This document shows, piece by piece, positions 22,763-32,777 of a stretch of DNA of 64,000 bases (position 1 is the stretch's first letter; each line of letters starts with the position of its first letter). This stretch comes from Siphonodentalium dalli. Its lineage: Eukaryota; Mollusca; Scaphopoda; Gadilida; Siphonodentaliidae. Position numbers and translations under genes: made by a program. The notes under the pieces were generated by a model, which made no database searches, was not told the origin of the DNA, and worked only from the letters and a program-made list of their open reading frames with translations. The stretch covers positions 174,536,310-174,600,309 of the forward strand of contig CP136064.1 in NCBI GenBank assembly GCA_032622095.1. The letters are read 5' to 3'.

Positions 22763-23145
22763 AGCTTGTGGGCCCGACTTCGTCCGGGCTGTTTCCCCTC
22801 TGCTTTCATCCGGATCTAACATCGAAATCCGTCGAAAGGCGCGATTTGACATTGAATTGACCATTTTGAAGGTCAAGGTCAGATCGGGGTCACGATTTGA
22901 CGCGTCCAAAACACTCCCCGGACAAAAGTACCCCTAGGTATCAAATTTCATCGAAATCCGTCCGTTTTACCCGATTTGACCATTTTGAATGTCAAGGTCA
23001 GGTCGGGATCACGATTTGACCCGTCCAAAACACTCCCCGGACAAAAGTACCCATAGGTATCAAATTTCGTCGAAATCCGTCCGGTAGTTTTCCCGGCCAT
23101 TGCTAACAGACAAACAGACAAACAGAAGTCCCAAAATATATATTA
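22763..23145 (+). repeat. CGTCCGGGCT / TCAAGGTCA repeat, unit 2 copy
   Basis: Duplicate of 19100-19480, essentially identical. Confidence 0.7.
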
Positions 23146-23213
23146 GATCTGAAATAATTACACCAGGTCATGCCAATAGTTTATGGGTAGGTTAGATAGT
23201 AGTCACAATTACG

Positions 23214-23334
23214 CTTAATCGCAATTGATTGCGCTTAAGCGCAATTCATCACGCTTAAGCGTAAATGCCCTATTTGTGCTTAAGAACAATATGTGGTATT
23301 TGCGCTTAAGCGCAATTGATTGCAATATTATTAA
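23214..23334. repeat. GCGCTTAAGCGC palindrome cluster, unit 2
   Basis: Duplicate of 19551-19670. Confidence 0.7.
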
Positions 23335-23955
23335 ATGTGAATTTGGCCTCCCATACACTGCACGAGGGCTTGCTTACCTCATATGGTTTACTTATTGACT
23401 AAAATCTGGGGAAAAAACATATTTTCATATTATCAGCATCCCTGTCCCAAAAAATTGGTGTCTCATTCCTGGAGATTTGGTGTCTCAGTCTTCGAGCTCA
23501 ATTTTTTTTTATTATATCAACATCTCTTGCACAAATCTATAGTATTTCCATGGTCATATAGTGTGAATGTGGTGTCACCGAGGGCTTGCTTCCCTCATAT
23601 ATATATATGGTGTGCCTGTATACTCGAAAATTGAAGAAAATCAAAGTCGCCTCGACTAATACAGAAAGTAATGCTATTGCGAGTAGCCCCAACTAATATA
23701 TACCGAAGATAATATAATGCTATCACGAGTCGCTCCAACTAAAACAGAAGGTGATACTATTGCGAGTCAGCCATTTTGATAAAGAAGTACGTTGGGCTAG
23801 CTCTCTATCCATCCAAATCTATGAAAACAAGAGGTGATATATGTCAATAGGAGTTAAGGTTAAGTTATGGATAAACCTATTTATTCACCAGGGGTGTTTA
23901 GTTACATATAACCATGAATTGCGCTAAAGCGCAATTAATTGCACTTGATTGCGCT

Positions 23956-24956
23956 CAGAGACGTGGCGACAGGGGGAGGGGGGGGGGGGGGGGTTGTGGG
24001 TGTCTCACCCCCCAACTTTGGTCAAAATTTTCAACAGTTGGAAATTTCATACCTGCCAAAACATTAGTTGGAAATTTCACACCAACAATAGGTTGAAAAT
24101 GTTCTTGTAGTTTGATTTTCAAACAATTTATTGGGGGAATTTATTGTTTTTGGACCAATATTTGCATATTATACTATTTTTTGTCAAACTTTTGGACTGA
24201 AATGGTCATCAGTTGGAAATTTTCCAACCTCAGGGAGGTGACAGGTTGGAAAATTCCAACACTTGGAAATCTTGTATCCTGGTCCCTCCCCCATGGCCAG
24301 TCAAAAACTGCTAGTTAATTTAAGAAAACAATATTGTCATAAATTTGGTCAACATTGTCATTGGAATTGTCATCAGTTGTAAATTTTTCCAACCTAAGTG
24401 GGGTGTCAGGTTTGAAATTTCCAACTCTGAGAATGATTGAGGCTAGGATTTTGCGATTTACTTGTTCAGATTACAAAATGTTCGCACACCGGGCCATTGT
24501 CTCTCCCCCGTGGCCAATACAAAAATGCTAATAAGTTTAAAAATATTTTACTACATTTGGTCAAACTTGTGGGCTGAAATGGTCATCGGTTGGAGAATTT
24601 TCCAACCTGAGGGGGAGTATGAGGTTATAGGAAAGCTTTAGTTGAGGCCAGTCTGGATGCTAGGATTTGCGATTTTCTTGTTCAAAATTTCATAATTTTC
24701 TCACACCCGGCCGAACAACCATGGTCAGCCCGGTTGTCGTGGTCTCTCTGTCTGTATATAGCCGTTTGCATTTGTATTTGTATGGAGTTAGAACTTAGAC
24801 TTAGACCACTATATGTTAGGATTTATGCAATGTTTCAGGTTAAAATATCTGAATGTTCTCATACCGGGAATATAGAACCATGGTTATGAAGATATAGGAT
24901 ATTATTAGGCGGACACCCCCCCCCCCCCAAACGGAAACCCTCTAGCCACGTCCCTG
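23956..24956. mobile_element. hAT-type non-autonomous element, unit 2 copy
   Basis: Same element as 20294-21287, with the same ATTGCGCT flanks (23948-23955 and 24957-24964). It was carried along by the segmental duplication rather than inserted separately. Length differences are mainly in the G run near 23972 and the C run near 24916. Confidence 0.88.
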
Positions 24957-25032
24957 ATTGCGCTTAAGCGCAATTGATTGCGCAATTAATTATTAAATGT
25001 GAATTTGGCCTCCCATACATTTAAACATATAT

Positions 25033-25105
25033 AACACAGTGGTGCAAGATCGGTGGAGAAAACGGTGGAGAGTTTCAAGATGGCGACGGAAAAAAGTAGC
25101 GTAAG
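25033..25105 (+). promoter_or_regulatory. Promoter/5' leader and first coding exon of zinc-finger gene
   Basis: The leader is the same as at 21366. ATG at 25080 opens MATEKSSVR, 26 coding bases ending in AAG|GTACGT. Joined across the intron to the acceptor TTTCAG before 26588, the phase is preserved (AG plus A gives Arg). That supports this being exon 1 of the zinc-finger locus. A 38 base part of the leader is repeated on the opposite strand at 29294-29332. Confidence 0.6.
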
Positions 25106-25224
25106 GTACGTGGTTCAACTCAATGAATGTTTTCTGTCATTTCAGTAATTAATTTCACTACGACAAAGTTGCACGGGCAGTCGAATTGTGTGTGGAATAT
25201 ATTCGACATGTTGTTCAATTGATA

Positions 25225-25725
25225 TTAAAGGCACGTGAGGCCTTAGTTGTCAAAATATTCATATTTGTTCCAATCACCGTAAACAGAAAAACATTAAAAC
25301 GCATACAGTTTCGTTCATATATAGCATGACCATCGCGTAAACAGCATGTTATCATAAAGATTTACTATATTTTACATAAGCAAGAGCCTGATTGTGTTAC
25401 AGAAGACAGCACAATGCTGCTGGCTAATCACACACAAATGGCATAAACGCTCTTTATTCTTTCCATATCAGGAATTCACCAACAAAGAACGCTCTTTATG
25501 TTTACCATCATAATATAAACAAACACCAGAAAAGTTACTTTTTATGCTTTTGTTTACATAACAATGGTCACAAATATGACAATAACATACTGTTTATGCG
25601 ATATTTCTTATTTGTATACGGACAAAGTCTGTCTACATTTTGTTGTTCTTTCTGTTTGTGGCGGTTTTTGACGGGTGGAAATATTTTCACAGGATACCCA
25701 CCGCCAAGGCCAACCCTACCTTTAA
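25225..25725 (-). mobile_element. TTAA-flanked MITE, copy 5 (right boundary of duplication)
   Basis: Left flank GATA and right flank GTATT, with TTAA at 25225-25228 and 25722-25725. Homology to units 1 and 2 ends exactly at this right TTAA. It lies in the intron between exon 1 (25080) and the zinc-finger exon (26588). Confidence 0.88.
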
Positions 25726-26587
25726 GTATTTTAAGTGTGCTAGAAAGGTCAACATGTGGTGAATTTTTTTTTATACCTTTTGAGGTGGCGAGATTCGTGC
25801 ATTTGTGTGAATAAATTGTGAATCCGACGGCATTCAGACGGAATCCTAACGGTTGTGTTTGCTAGAGGATATGAAGTTACACGAGTAATGTAATTTATAC
25901 TTAACATCACACTTAGGACTAATTAAATTGGTAAAAATGAAATTATTTTCCAAATTGTCAAAATGGCGGTGTAGATGAAGACAATAATGATGACGGTGTA
26001 GAGTACAATATTTATGATGGTGTAGATTATTTTCTAAATTCAAATACCTGGATGTAATATAAGCAATCAACGTCGTTTGTGGTGTCATTTCGGGCGTAGA
26101 CCTAACTATCAATGTCAAGCATTATAGGCATACGGTATAGGCTATTTTGTACGGCAATTTCGGCTTCTGACACCTACATTGGCTTATGCATAAATGACAT
26201 GGCAAACGACGTTGATTCCATAATTATATAGTTTAGCGCACAGAGCAAAAATATACCATCAATTTGCATTTATGCTCGGAAAAGTCTTTTTTATTGGAAC
26301 CTGATGAATTTTAAAATATTAAAGGGTCTATATATATGATCAGTTGGATTGTATCGGTGTCCGGTGATCACGGATGAAGGTCATGAAGACCATGCTTCTA
26401 TAGTGGAATTTATAACTATAATAGCTATATGCCTACTTAATTGAGATGACAAACATAAGAAATTATTTTTATTAAGATTAATTTGGGACCTTATTTGGAC
26501 TCTTTCGCCACGTCCCTGTATACATATATTGAACTTTGATCTACATAACCTCACTTGTGATTGTTTCGTTGTTTTTTTAAATTTCAG
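25726..26587 (+). other. Intron of the zinc-finger locus
   Basis: AT-rich sequence between MITE copy 5 and the acceptor TTTCAG at 26583-26587. A solo hAT-like end, GCCACGTCCCTG, occurs near 26507 without a partner I could find. Nothing else recognised. Confidence 0.45.
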
Positions 26588-26989
26588 AATTGAAGCAATG
26601 GAAGAATCCTTCAACGCAGAATCAGGCTCAACGTCTCAGACAACGAGTGGTCAATAATCGGACTCGGACAAACGATTCAGACATGTGTGTGCGTATTGTG
26701 CAAATTCCTTCAACATGAAAAAGCAGGAGAATAACATCGTGTGGTGATGGTGGCCAAAAGTTTATTGAGAAACATTTGTTGCTTCAACTTGCTTGCACAT
26801 CGCGCAAAGCACGGTGATGGATCTAAATTTGAATACGACAAATGGCCTTTTTTTTCTCGCAAGTACGCCTTGAATCACCATATAGAAAGTCACCAAATTG
26901 GAAAGTGGCACACACGTGATAAATGCCGTTCTGTATTTACCAAGAAGGATACCTTAAGGAATCACACGAAAGCTGTACACGACAATTAA
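26588..26989 (+). pseudogene. Broken C2H2 zinc-finger exon
   Basis: After the acceptor TTTCAG the frame reads IEAMEESFNAESGSTSQTTS and meets a TAA at 26655. Past that stop, the same frame gives VCAYCANSFNMKK, a C-x2-C finger start, then a TGA. Traces of further fingers continue in other frames. The last part (26741-26989) contains KFEYDKWPFFSRKYALNHHI and HTRDKCRSVFTKKDTLRNHT followed by KAVH. Family fingers need C-x2-C and H-x3-4-H. Here ligand cysteines are replaced by Tyr/Trp and Arg while the histidine pairs remain. Stops, shifts and ligand losses together indicate a decayed zinc-finger gene, presumably a nucleic-acid-binding protein in origin. An undetected intron could explain some frame changes but not the lost ligands. 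Confidence 0.72.
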
Positions 26990-27212
26990 GGACGTCCTTC
27001 ATCGATGCCGCAGCTGCTGGAAAGTATATATCTGGCGTGCAGCCCTGTCTTCACACGTTGACATGTGTCACTAACTGACAACGGACCTATAGATACAGTA
27101 TAATGCGTGGAAAAACTACAAATATTTATGTTGTTATTATGTTTTGAAGATTGGAATTTATCTTTTTAAGAGTAAATATATATATGTTATGTATATATGT
27201 TGTGCGTTACTG

Positions 27213-27218
27213 AATAAA
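27213..27218 (+). terminator. Polyadenylation signal
   Basis: AATAAA about 225 bases after the zinc-finger stop codon, in the right place and orientation to be that locus's original poly(A) signal. The hexamer is common in AT-rich DNA, so this rests on position. Confidence 0.4.
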
Positions 27219-27274
27219 GAGGCAGGGTCTACTTTGTTTATACTTCGATGGTCGATCTTTGTTCAATAACAGGG

Positions 27275-27560
27275 AAGTTGTCACAAAAATACCATAGCCT
27301 GTAATTGTATAAGCATTGTCACTGAGTCGAGACCATCAATCCAGACCCGTTCTGTTGTTTTAGTGATACAGGTCAAAGTTCTGGAGTAGCATTCCATATA
27401 TGGAATTCGTGAACATTCCTGAAGATGACATGCTACTCCAGAACTTTGACATTGTACATAGCACTAAACGCCGGGAACGGGGCTGGATGGATCCAATATG
27501 GCCGCGACTCAGTGCCAAGGCTTATTGTATATGTCAATGTACATTGGAAATATATCATGC
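27275..27560. mobile_element. Foldback MITE, about 0.27 kb
   Basis: Mirrored phrases run inward: CACTGAGTCG (27320) against CGACTCAGTG (27505), CAGACCCGTTCTG against GGGAACGGGGCTG, and TCAAAGTTCTGGAGTAGCA (27373) against TGCTACTCCAGAACTTTGA (27431). The loop is short, around TCCATATATGGA. Interrupted arms of about 120 bases. No reading frame. Confidence 0.75.
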
Positions 27561-29238
27561 CTTAAGGGGAACGAAATAAGCCTTCGAAGAATTCACGAAT
27601 TGCAGAGTAACCATTCTTTCCGATGAGTTGGGGTAAACAGGAACGGCAACATATATTATACATATCGTGTGTTTATTCTTTATATATCTGAAAGTTTAAT
27701 CCCCGCCTGATGTCTGCAAATATTTTTTATTCCTGCATGGACACGGTGAAATTCTCTCACAGGAAATGGGTTTTTCGCTGGCTCCTCTGACTGTGACACT
27801 TTTCCACTTTTAAGTTTTCGAATTGATTATCCCTGCAGTGGAGTGTCATAACCTTTAAATTATACTGTATGTCTATTAATTGTTGCTAATGCATCAGATT
27901 TAAGAAGAATGCCATGTAACATTCGACTAGAGCGTCAGTTAATTCACCAAACATACATTATCATGGAACATTACCAATTTGGGACCAAAATATCTTAGTG
28001 TAGAGTTTATATTTACATTAAGATCACACATCCTTGTGGTGTTTGGAGTGGTTTGTTATGAATATCTAATCGAGCATCCACCGGTAATTTTTCATGAAAT
28101 ATATCTACCTATTGTATCACGCATTCCCCTGTAGATTATCTCAATGTCGGGTTCAAATATGACTTTTTATGAGGCAATTATATAATTTGGTTTTCTACTT
28201 GTTTCACTATTTCAATTTCGAACCTATTCCAATACTAACGTACCAGTCGTCAAACAAATATTATGGGTTGTATGGTTTTCCGAACCATGATACACTGGTA
28301 TCCATCACAATGAACAATTTTTTTCTCTCTCAATTTATTTACCAGAAAATGAAAGAAAAGATATTTTTCGTGTTCTCCAAATTAATGGTAATTTTTAGGC
28401 AAGTGACATCACGTCATTTATATTAGACAGGCGGGAATAGCTACTCACTATTAACCTAGAATGACCCTTGAGCTACTTGAAAATTATATTTTGGTTCATT
28501 TGACCTTATTTGGTAAAATATGAAAATATGCGTTGACTGCGCATGCGCGCATCATTGATCCCCAGTCACACAATATCTGGTGTTTAAGAGATTGTATAGT
28601 GAGGGCAATGACCATTCCAAAATATATTCATTGGATAGTAATAATGAAATACAGAAGAAGCAACAACATTCCCCGATGACATGCTTATATAAATGATGCA
28701 AATACCCATTATCGGTATCCATGGCCGCTTTTTCGTGGAATTCATGTGACATGGTGTAGAATTATGATAAGACACGACATCCATGCATGTACATACCATC
28801 ATCGTGTATTTCATCTACCCCATCGTTACTTATTGCTATTCGCCGTAACCAGGCAACATTCTTTTAAAACCGTCATAAACATTCATCTGCACCGCCAAAA
28901 TGGTTGTTTGTATTGAGGTAAATTCAACCGATTTTGAAGGTGATCATGCGAAGTAACTTAATTCTGTGTATCTAGAACCATCAACTATACACTCCGGTGA
29001 CGTTTCATGGCCATTAACAACATCCTGACCGAATAATACGGTAAAATAAAAATTTAATTCCACCTCAAATGCTAGCAATTTCATGAATGTCGGATTCGAA
29101 CCTGTTACTAACAGTAAGCTTAGAGTGAAGAAAAACGTCAATTATTATGCATCCCACTAACCGCCAATTTATAGCCAGTAAAGTTGCGGAAATGTGCGGT
29201 TACTACTGTCCGAAATATACCAATACCGCGATTTACAA
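27561..29238. other. Non-genic stretch between zinc-finger locus and FoxJ2/3
   Basis: No gene or clear repeat seen. Frames here are short and AT-driven. A tRNA-like GGTTCGAATCC box on the minus strand near 29096 was examined and rejected. Confidence 0.4.
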
Positions 29239-29273
29239 CGCACATACTCATCAAAACATATATCCTCCGCCAT
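29239..29273 (-). CDS. Candidate first exon of a divergent gene
   Basis: On the minus strand, ATG at 29273 in context CCAATATGG opens MAEDICFDEYVRCK and stays open for 34 codons. A donor-like GA|GTATGT lies after eight codons. It stands 20-60 bases downstream of the same leader as the zinc-finger exon 1 (29294-29332, minus). By analogy it could be the first exon of a related gene or a decayed copy of it. No downstream exon recognised. Speculative. Confidence 0.25.
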
Positions 29274-29293
29274 ATTGGATTATCTACATCGTT

Positions 29294-29332
29294 TTCTCCA
29301 CCGTTTTCTCCACCGATCTTGCACCACTGTGT
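29294..29332 (-). promoter_or_regulatory. Third copy of the shared promoter/leader element
   Basis: The complement of this stretch reads ACACAGTGGTGCAAGATCGG followed by TGGAGAAAACGGTGGAGA. About 38 bases are identical to the leader upstream of ATG 21411 and 25080. It points away from FoxJ2/3, leaving about 0.5 kb between the two opposite candidate starts. Confidence 0.55.
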
Positions 29333-29820
29333 ATAAGCCCCCCACCTATATATCCCTATGCATGGCTTTGAAGAAAACAATTACATGGCATTGGAAAAAT
29401 CTCCACCACCCACTGTTCACAAACGATATTAACATTTAACTGCAACAAAATATACATTCGAGAAAGCGCGCATGTGCTATTATTTACAAACAAAACCACG
29501 CGGTTTGAAAATTCCGCGAATGACTTTGCAAAACATCTTTCGTAACTAGGCAACGTCGCAGGTGTCCTACAGCACGTTGTACCGATACTATTAACAAACA
29601 ACACACTTAAATATAGTTCCTATTAATTTAGGATTTACTAACCAAAAGAAGATATATGAGTAAACATTATTGAAATCGCAGATTTATATACTTTATGTCT
29701 GTTAAATTTCTTCATATTCTTTTGATAATATACGTTATTTAAAATTTTATACTTTTACCATTCGAAGAGCAAGAATATTTATGACGTATTTCCGATAATG
29801 TGAAATAGTACCCAAACAAT
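29333..29820. promoter_or_regulatory. FoxJ2/3 upstream region
   Basis: This contains the 5' untranslated region and core promoter of FoxJ2/3, wherever transcription starts. No TATA box stands out close to the ATG. The last 200 bases are AT-rich, including TATTTATGACG. No repeats recognised, unlike the surrounding sequence. Confidence 0.4.
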
Positions 29821-30177
29821 ATGGCGGAGCTCGAGAGCAGTTTGACTGCGATGGACTGGCTCCATCGGCTTTCTGTCGGTGGAGCCATGGGAAATATCGG
29901 ACCTAATGCAAATAATGGACAGATAAAAACTGCCGCTGGTCAACTCGCTATGCGAAAACCTCCGAATTCCCCACTGGACACCACGGCCACACTTGACCAA
30001 AATGAAGGAATGGTTACGGGCACTCCAACGAAAGATGGAAAACCACCGTACAGTTACGCCAACTTGATAACATTTGCAATAAACAGCTCTCATAAAAAGA
30101 AAATGACTTTGAGTGAAATTTACCAGTGGATTTGTGATAATTTTCCGTACTATAAGGACGCGGGAAATGGTTGGAAG
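29821..30177 (+). CDS. foxj2/3: Forkhead transcription factor FoxJ2/3, exon 1 (start of gene)
   Basis: 119 codons from ATG in a strong context (ACAATATGG) to a phase-0 donor, TGGAAG|GTTCGT. The N-terminus ELESSLT.MDWL is the conserved FoxJ2/FoxJ3 signature near the start of the vertebrate proteins. Residues 45-70 form a low-complexity linker. The forkhead domain starts at KPPYSY (74-79) and continues with [11 protein letters not shown], the [20 protein letters not shown] helices, and GNGWK (115-119). In the family the domain continues with NSIRHN, which is exactly what the exon at 50261 supplies. Reading through the donor ends at a stop within 28 codons. The protein is expected to be nuclear and to bind DNA at RYAAAYA-like sites. 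Donor position +3 is T, a mild deviation from the GTRAGT consensus. Confidence 0.95.
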
Positions 30178-30673
30178 GTTCGTTTTGTGAATTATTTTTG
30201 GTTCCGAAAGAGGTATCAAAAATGTAAACATTCAATTTCATTTTCAATTTCACTGTGTTAGTATTACTTAGACTTAGTGTTAAACTTAAAGTGTTTTCAG
30301 ATCCGTCTACTCTTCACTGTTTCACATACATTTATCAGATTTCAGTAAATTTATCTATACTTTATAGATATTGACATCGTTGCTTTAATATTATTTGATG
30401 TTGCACACCACTGTCACCAGTCTTGCTCGTTGGTGAAATTTTGCTGGAAATAATTCATTATTAATTGCATGGTCATCTCCTGCATTCAGACTTTCAGTAT
30501 ACATTCTCAGATTCTGTAGTTTTAACTTAAGCTTTACATCTATTTATATATGCACCATATATTGCATCCAGGTAAACGGGTGATAAATCAGTGTTTCCGC
30601 TAGGGGGTAGGGGAATGGGTAGACCCAGTTGAGTCACATACATGATATACACATGTATGAGACTCAGATCTCG

Positions 30674-31309
30674 TCAGTAGTGGCCGGATCTGATGCTCAT
30701 ACCTTTTCTAATTACAGGCGACAAAGGACTCCTGGTCGCAGATTCTGCTTGGTTCTCTTATTATGGTGACAATAAAGACAAGATTCCACCAAAAGTTCCG
30801 AAATCCGCGCCTTCATGAGCTAAAATAAAGACTTTTGTCATTTGTGCAAAAGAAATTGTCTGTTTACGGAAGCGATATTTCACCACATGTTAATGCTGTT
30901 TGTCATGCGCAGTTCAATGTTTCATGATGGTCAATAAAACGTGTACTCCACCCCGAAGACGACTGTTGGAAATGTGTACTTGGAAGATATTATGGAAAAA
31001 CTAAATTCTTTTGCTAAATGTTATGCTACTATGCCAATATATTACATATGTAATAAAAATATTACCGAAAAATTATCAACATATACTTTTTAATAGAATT
31101 GTTGCATCGAAAATATACTATTTAAAAAGTGTACTCCAAGCCAGAATGAGAAAAAGTGTAGCCGAGTTAGATCATGCTTTATTACCCACTTCTACAAAAT
31201 GTTGTATTATACTTTCAACAAGTTGTAGAAATATATTGGTGATATGAAGTAATTATTTTATTCAGTGAAACATAATCAGTTCTCACATTTGTCATGGTGT
31301 CAAAAAATG
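30674..31309 (+). repeat. Left arm of 2.1 kb inverted repeat
   Basis: About 636 bases, from GTCAGTAGTGGCCGG to GACACCATGACAAATGTGAG-type sequence and TTTTTGACAT, mirrored with very few mismatches at 32129-32777. A 78 codon frame at 31011-31247 is preserved in both arms with two conservative changes, but resembles nothing I know. A terminal-exon-like module lies at 30718-30829. Confidence 0.9.
30718..30829 (+). pseudogene. Terminal-exon-like module in left arm
   Basis: A good acceptor (CCTTTTCTAATTACAG) is followed by an open frame in phase to read DKGLLVADSAWFSYYGDNKD and then KIPPKVPKSAPS. A TGA follows at 30816 and AATAAA at 30824. That order (acceptor, short balanced peptide, stop, overlapping poly(A) signal) is what the last exon of a small gene looks like. 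I do not recognise the protein. It may be a captured host 3' exon, a functional alternative terminal exon for FoxJ2/3 transcripts, or chance. Confidence 0.4.
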
Positions 31310-32128
31310 ACATACTCCGGCCCTGACGCCGACTCGGGGAAATTGTGTGTATACCGGTACCGGTACTCGGAAGATATATGGTATAATTGCATCACTATAC
31401 GGTATATATACTTATACCATTGTTAACTTCATTAAAAGTTGAACAAAACAATCATTCTCCTATTATAATAAAGTGTACATCGAAATAGCATTAAAAAGTG
31501 TAGGCCTACTGCCCTACTCCGGATCCGACTCATACATTTGGCCAATATCGGGGTTTTTTTTTTTCATTCAGTGTCTATTTGTTCAGTTTAATTACGGTAC
31601 CTACTCTCGTCCTGGGATTGGGATAAGCAGACTTCATGGTAGCCGTTTTGTTATAGTTTTCTTTGTCCTGGTTTTCCCCCTGCACTAACAGCTACAAACT
31701 TGCACCATCATCTGGTCGTCCGTTGTTCGCACAGTAGTGAAACAAACGCTATTTATTTATACCATATCAGGAATAGACTCACACGGAATGCTCTTTTCCA
31801 AAAGCAAATATTTTTAGGTGTAACATGTTTTCATATTAGCGAAACAAACGCTAATTATAATAACCTATTTAGTGACACTTTAGTGATAATATATCGCCAT
31901 TTTATTGTTCATAAATTGGCCTAACAAGTTTTGAGACTTTTTTTTACCATACAGTTGACTGGTTTATAGCATTAGTCTGTTGCAGTAAATCGATTCTGAT
32001 AACTAAAGCTTATTTTGAACAATTGTTGTTATTGTATATATATACGCAATAGGCACACGAAAGCAAACCTTATGGGTGTTAGAATACAAACACAGTTCGC
32101 GCAGCTATCAATGCGCGACGATGTGATT
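31310..32128. other. Spacer of the 2.1 kb inverted repeat
   Basis: An 819 base loop region. At 31735-31805 it has the same module as 631-690: AACGCTATTTAT, CCATATCAGGAATAGACT, then GAATGCTCTTTTCC. No gene recognised. Confidence 0.5.
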
Positions 32129-32777
32129 ATGTCATTTTTGACACCATGCATGACAAATGTGAGAACTGATTATGTTTCACTGAATAAAATAATTACTTCA
32201 TATCACCAATATATTTCTACAACTTGTTGAAAGTATAATACAACATTTTGTAGAAGTGGGTAATAAAGCATGATCTAACTCGGCTACACTTTTTCTCATT
32301 CTGGCTTGGAGTACACTTTTTAAATAGTATATTTTCGAAGCAACAATTCTATTAAAAAGTATATGTTGATAATTTTTCGGTAATATTTTTATTACATATG
32401 TAATAAATTGGCATAGTAGCATAATATTTAGCAAAAGAATTTAGTTTTTCCATAATATCTTCCAAGTACACATTTCCAACAGTCGTCTTCGGGGTGGAGT
32501 ACACGTTTTATTGACCATCATGAAACATTGAACTGCGCATGACAAACAGCATTAACATGTGGTGAAATATCGCTTCCGTAAACAGACAGACAACAATTTC
32601 TTTTGCACAAATGACAAAAGTCTTTATTTTAGCTCATGAAGGCGCGGATTTCGGAACTTTTGGTGGAATCTTGTCTTTATTGTCACCATAATAAGAGAAC
32701 CAAGCAGAATCTGCGACCGGGAGTCCTTTGTCGCCTGTAATTAGAAAAGGTATGAGCATCAGATCCGGCCACTACTG
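32129..32777 (-). repeat. Right arm of 2.1 kb inverted repeat
   Basis: Reverse complement of 30674-31309. Visible differences are few: an extra 13-17 bases in total and scattered substitutions (CATGCATGACAAATG against CATGACAAATG). Arms this similar imply recent formation or ongoing gene conversion. Confidence 0.9.
32629..32734 (-). pseudogene. Terminal-exon-like module in right arm (inverted)
   Basis: Mirror of 30718-30829: the same acceptor, frame, TGA (complement of 32634-32636) and poly(A) signal. One coding change is visible (CTG to CCG, Leu to Pro, in the fifth codon). It lies antisense to FoxJ2/3. Confidence 0.4.

Larger units (their letters stand above)
21556..25224 (+). repeat. 3.67 kb tandem duplication, unit 2
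   Basis: Second unit with the same order of parts as 17889-21555. The G run in its hAT copy is longer than in unit 1. Single-base indels elsewhere (CACACGATTC against CACACCGATTC; CCAGGTCATG against CCAAGGTCATG) show it is a distinct copy, not a simple read overlap. A collapsed or duplicated haplotype in assembly cannot be excluded. Confidence 0.9.

Noticed and set aside
29085-29160. tRNA candidate on the minus strand with a GGTTCGAATCC box
   Set aside because: The T-stem does not pair (ACAGG against CCGAC), and there is no A-box or acceptor stem at the right distance.
30178-30261. Read-through of FoxJ2/3 exon 1 as a complete 146 residue protein
   Set aside because: The residues after GWK do not fit a forkhead domain, whereas the exon at 50261 restores NSIRHNLS in phase, so the donor at 30178 is real.
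31011-31247. 78 codon frame conserved in both arms of the 2.1 kb inverted repeat
   Set aside because: The arms are nearly identical throughout, so frame conservation adds nothing; no recognised family.
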